Below, piece after piece: positions 11,364 through 13,549 of a stretch of DNA of 13,549 nt (the stretch's first letter is position 1; the number at the start of each line of letters is the position of its first letter). The translations under genes were made by a program, and so were the position numbers. The notes beneath the pieces were generated by a model, which made no database searches, had not been told where the DNA came from, and worked only from the letters and a program-made list of their open reading frames with translations. The stretch is from assembly GCA_030591825.1 (NCBI GenBank), contig JAUVAG010000005.1:1-13549 (forward strand), written 5' to 3'. The DNA comes from Dethiosulfatibacter sp. Its GTDB lineage: Bacteria; Bacillota; Clostridia; Tissierellales; Dethiosulfatibacteraceae.

Positions 11364-12977
11364 ATGAATAAAAATAATAAAAATTCTAATCTTTTTGAAA
11401 GATATGAAGTTTTACTTATGAGTATAAGCGTACTACTTATTATTTCGATTGTAGGATATCTCACTATGTATCCTGAACAGGGAAAGATTGCGGCAAATTC
11501 GGTTCTTAGCATGCTTACCAACACCTTTGGTTCAACAATGCAATTATTTACAGTTTTCGTATTAGGATTTTTGGTAATACTTGCCCTGTCAAAATATGGA
11601 GATATTCGTCTTGGTAAAGAAAAGCCTCAATACTCTACAATAAGTTGGGTAGCAATGATGTTCTTCTGCGGTAACGGCGCTGGAACAGTTTACTGGGCTT
11701 TTCTTGAGTGGGGATACCATTTCAATGCGGCTCCTCAACTTAACGGAGTGGCAGTAAGCGAGGCAGTAAACTATGAACTTTCAATGGCATATACATTCTT
11801 TGACTGGGGTCCTTCAGCGTGGGCACTGCTCTGTGTGTTTGTACTTCCATTTGCTTATCACTATTATATTAAGGGAGACAGCGAGCTTAAATTTAGTGTG
11901 CTTTGCAAATATTCTCTTGGTGAAAAGGCAGTTAGAGGATGGTTTGGAAAAATAGTAGACTTCTTGTTCATATTTGCAGCAGTTGGATCTATAAGTATAA
12001 CTGCAGGTACTTCTGCATCAACTATTTCAGCAACCCTTGCAGACCTTATTGGAATAAATCAGAGCTTTACATTGACAACAATGGTTCTTGTTGGTGTTGC
12101 ACTTCTTTATTCTGCCAGTTCCTTTGTTGGAATTGAAAAGGGAATGAGAAGGATAAGTGATTCAAACGTTTATCTTTGCATGATGCTTCTTGGATTTATT
12201 TTCATTGTAGGACCTACTCAATATATTATTGATTCAATGGTAAACTCAATGGGAATATTGTCACAGGAATATTTAAGAATGAGTCTTTGGACAGACCCTG
12301 TTGCAAGAACAGGATATCCTCAGGGATGGACGGCTTTCTATCTTGTTTACTGGCTTACATTTGGACCATTTACGGGTCTTTTTGTAGCAAAGATTTCAAA
12401 GGGAAGAAAAATCAAGGAAGTTATTGCAAACATGCTAATAAGTGGTCCTTTGGGATTATTCTTATTCTTCGGAGTAATTGGAGGATATCAGCAATCGCTT
12501 AGAATCAAGGGAATAATTGACATACCTAACATGCTGGCAACTGGACAAGGGGAAAATATTGCAACTGCAACATTAAATGCTCTTCCTCTTTCAAAGATAG
12601 TTATGGTTGTTTATCTCTTTGTTATAGTATTGTTCCTTGCTACAACTCTTGATGCAGCTTCATTTACTCTTTCGTCTACGGTGTCTAAGAAACTTAAGGC
12701 TACTCAAGAGCCTAACCCATTTCTAAAGCTTATATGGTGTCTTGTACTTGTAGCTCTTCCTATAGCAATATCATTCATAGGAACAGATATAAATACAATA
12801 AAATCCATAGTTCTTTCGACAGGGCTGCCCCTTGTGATTATTCTTGTAATAATCTATCACGGTTTCCTTAGAGAATTGTTTGCTGACTTTGGAAAAATGA
12901 CAAGAGAAGACATAATAAAGAAAACAGGAATAGAAGAGTTAGATGAAGAGGTAGCAATAACAAGCGTAAATAACTAA
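11364..12977 (+). CDS. BCCT-family transporter (betaine/carnitine/choline type)
   Basis: This is a 537-residue membrane protein with about 12 transmembrane helices, starting at ATG 11364, 8 bases after GGAGG. BCCT carriers take up or exchange zwitterionic quaternary-ammonium compounds. Family blocks are clear: FFCGNGAGTVYWAFLEWGYHFNAAP at 100-124, SFVGIEKGMRRISDSNVYLC at 253-272, the signature GWTAFYLVYWLTFGPFTGLFVAKISKGRKIKEVI at 321-354, and ATTLDAASFTLSS at 426-438. The usual Trp-rich core of the signature (family YWxWWxxWxPF) reads YWLTFGPF here, so the aromatic cage for the ammonium group is altered and the substrate may not be a classical betaine. No long osmosensing C-terminal extension is present, favouring a catabolic uptake or exchange role over osmoprotection. 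It is the third gene of the sigma-54 operon. Confidence 0.9.
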   Translation: MNKNNKNSNLFERYEVLLMSISVLLIISIVGYLTMYPEQGKIAANSVLSMLTNTFGSTMQLFTVFVLGFLVILALSKYGDIRLGKEKPQYSTISWVAMMFFCGNGAGTVYWAFLEWGYHFNAAPQLNGVAVSEAVNYELSMAYTFFDWGPSAWALLCVFVLPFAYHYYIKGDSELKFSVLCKYSLGEKAVRGWFGKIVDFLFIFAAVGSISITAGTSASTISATLADLIGINQSFTLTTMVLVGVALLYSASSFVGIEKGMRRISDSNVYLCMMLLGFIFIVGPTQYIIDSMVNSMGILSQEYLRMSLWTDPVARTGYPQGWTAFYLVYWLTFGPFTGLFVAKISKGRKIKEVIANMLISGPLGLFLFFGVIGGYQQSLRIKGIIDIPNMLATGQGENIATATLNALPLSKIVMVVYLFVIVLFLATTLDAASFTLSSTVSKKLKATQEPNPFLKLIWCLVLVALPIAISFIGTDINTIKSIVLSTGLPLVIILVIIYHGFLRELFADFGKMTREDIIKKTGIEELDEEVAITSVNN

Positions 12978-12994
12978 TATAAATAACTAACATG

Positions 12995-13052
12995 ACTTAA
13001 ACTTCGCACTTAAAAATGACCCTAGGTATTTTTCAAAGTGCGGAGTTTAAGT
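12995..13052 (+). terminator. Very long stem-loop after the BCCT gene
   Basis: ACTTAAACTTCGCACTT (12995-13011) pairs with AAGTGCGGAGTTTAAGT (13036-13052) with one T-G wobble. The stem continues with AAAAAT/ATTTTT and ACC/GGT around a CTA loop. The downstream sequence AAGTTTAATTAAG has only a weak T-run, so termination is plausible but not certain. CATGAC (12991-12996) and GTCATG (13067-13072) form a further outer inverted pair. Confidence 0.55.
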
Positions 13053-13098
13053 TTAATTAAGCTTATGTCATGGCAAATATTTGATGAGGAATGATTTA

Positions 13099-13516
13099 AT
13101 GAAATATAAATGTAAAAAAGAGTGTTTTTCAATTTGGTTCAAAAGACTATCGCTTGCTGGATAATGGTTTTAATAATAGGGATACGGAATGTAAATTTAT
13201 TGTAGTTCGGGATTCGGCAAATAGAATAAATGGTGTTTTTAAGAAAACAATACTTGAAAATTTATTAGTAGTTTCCAATGCCAGGCATTCGGTAATCAAG
13301 AATATTATAAATAGAAATTTTGAGGATGACAACGCAGAAATAACAATAAATAAAATAATGCCTCTCAAAGATGCCAAGTATATAGTGGAACGAGAGTTGA
13401 TTACAAAAGTCATGAATAGAGTTAAAAGTACTTACAAAGCAGCGAAAATTCTTGAAGTTAGTCAGGCGACAATTGCAAGAAAAACAAAAAAATATAATGA
13501 TGAAATTTTCATTTAA
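13099..13516 (+). pseudogene. Remnant of a sigma-54-dependent activator (TyrR-type HTH retained, AAA+ domain missing)
   Basis: A good start, ATG 13099 after GAGGA (13085-13089), opens a frame that stops after 21 codons (TAA 13162-13164). One extra base in the A-run at 13114-13119 would explain this: with one A fewer the frame continues as MKYKCKKSVFQFGSKDYRLLDNG into the long frame ending at TAA 13514-13516. Without a shift, the only start in that frame is TTG 13154 (120 residues, no ribosome site). The C-terminal part, MPLKDAKYIVERELITKVMNR then STYKAAKILEVSQATIARKTKKY, is the helix-turn-helix of PrpR/RocR-like sigma-54 activators that contain a TyrR-type HTH. The preceding 70 residues may be part of a PAS-like sensor. 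The roughly 240-residue AAA+ domain with GESGTGKE and GAFTGA motifs is absent, so it cannot activate sigma-54 polymerase. Confidence 0.65.
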
Positions 13517-13549
13517 TTAAAAAGCTTCCGAATATATCACGATGATATA

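Noticed and set aside
13068..13090. TGGCAAATATTTGAT as a second sigma-54 promoter before the activator remnant
   Set aside because: The spacing between the GG and G elements is wrong and the -12 GC is absent.

Overview
The window looks like chromosomal DNA from a low-GC anaerobic Bacillota, probably a Clostridia/Tissierellia-type organism. This rests on strong GGAGG ribosome sites, AT-rich spacers, AGA/GGA codon preference, a sigma-54 system with TyrR-type HTH regulators, TRAP-TAXI transport genes, and CaiB-type CoA transferases beside a BCCT carrier. The exact genus cannot be read from the sequence.

Layout. (1) 1-1100: the 3' end of a 3-methyladenine DNA glycosylase gene (mpg), a Phd/YefM-RelE/ParE type II toxin-antitoxin pair with its own palindrome-bearing promoter, then a second mpg copy reduced to its two ends; a terminator follows. 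The mpg tail is an 81-bp direct repeat (79/81 identical) bracketing the toxin-antitoxin pair. (2) 1188-2942: two genes for exported proteins of unknown function. (3) 3042-3926, minus strand: ispA, farnesyl diphosphate synthase. (4) 4094-5479: an intact sodium:solute symporter. (5) 5480-6834: a both-ends-truncated YeiH/UPF0324 fragment running into an open frame that joins a LytS sensor region to a LytR-type LytTR domain without the kinase or receiver domains. (6) 6962-7714: an open frame joining the signal peptide of a TAXI-TRAP receptor to the C-terminal part of a TRAP fused permease; a DUF1850 gene, normally a partner of that transporter, lies convergently at 7776-8270. (7) 8271-8887: a 617-base gene-free regulatory region with several inverted repeats and a near-perfect sigma-54 promoter. 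(8) 8888-12977: two paralogous class III CoA transferases and a BCCT carrier, with long stem-loops on both sides of the carrier gene. (9) 13103-13516: the remains of a sigma-54 activator gene that kept its DNA-binding helix-turn-helix but has no AAA+ domain.

Functionally, the right half reads as an inducible catabolic unit. The BCCT carrier would import a quaternary-ammonium or similar zwitterionic substrate, and the CaiB-like enzymes would activate it (or an intermediate) as a CoA thioester. A sigma-54 activator would switch the unit on. The adjacent activator gene is broken, so a working one would have to be elsewhere.

The most unusual property is that at least four loci (mpg, YeiH/LytS/LytR, TAXI/TRAP, sigma-54 activator) are collapsed versions of longer genes. 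Several join parts of known families without breaking the reading frame, and two junctions fall on sequence that both parents are expected to share. Either this genome has repeatedly deleted DNA at short homologies, or the assembly has collapsed reads. The window alone cannot tell these apart. Family assignments are from motif recognition by eye; no database search was run.
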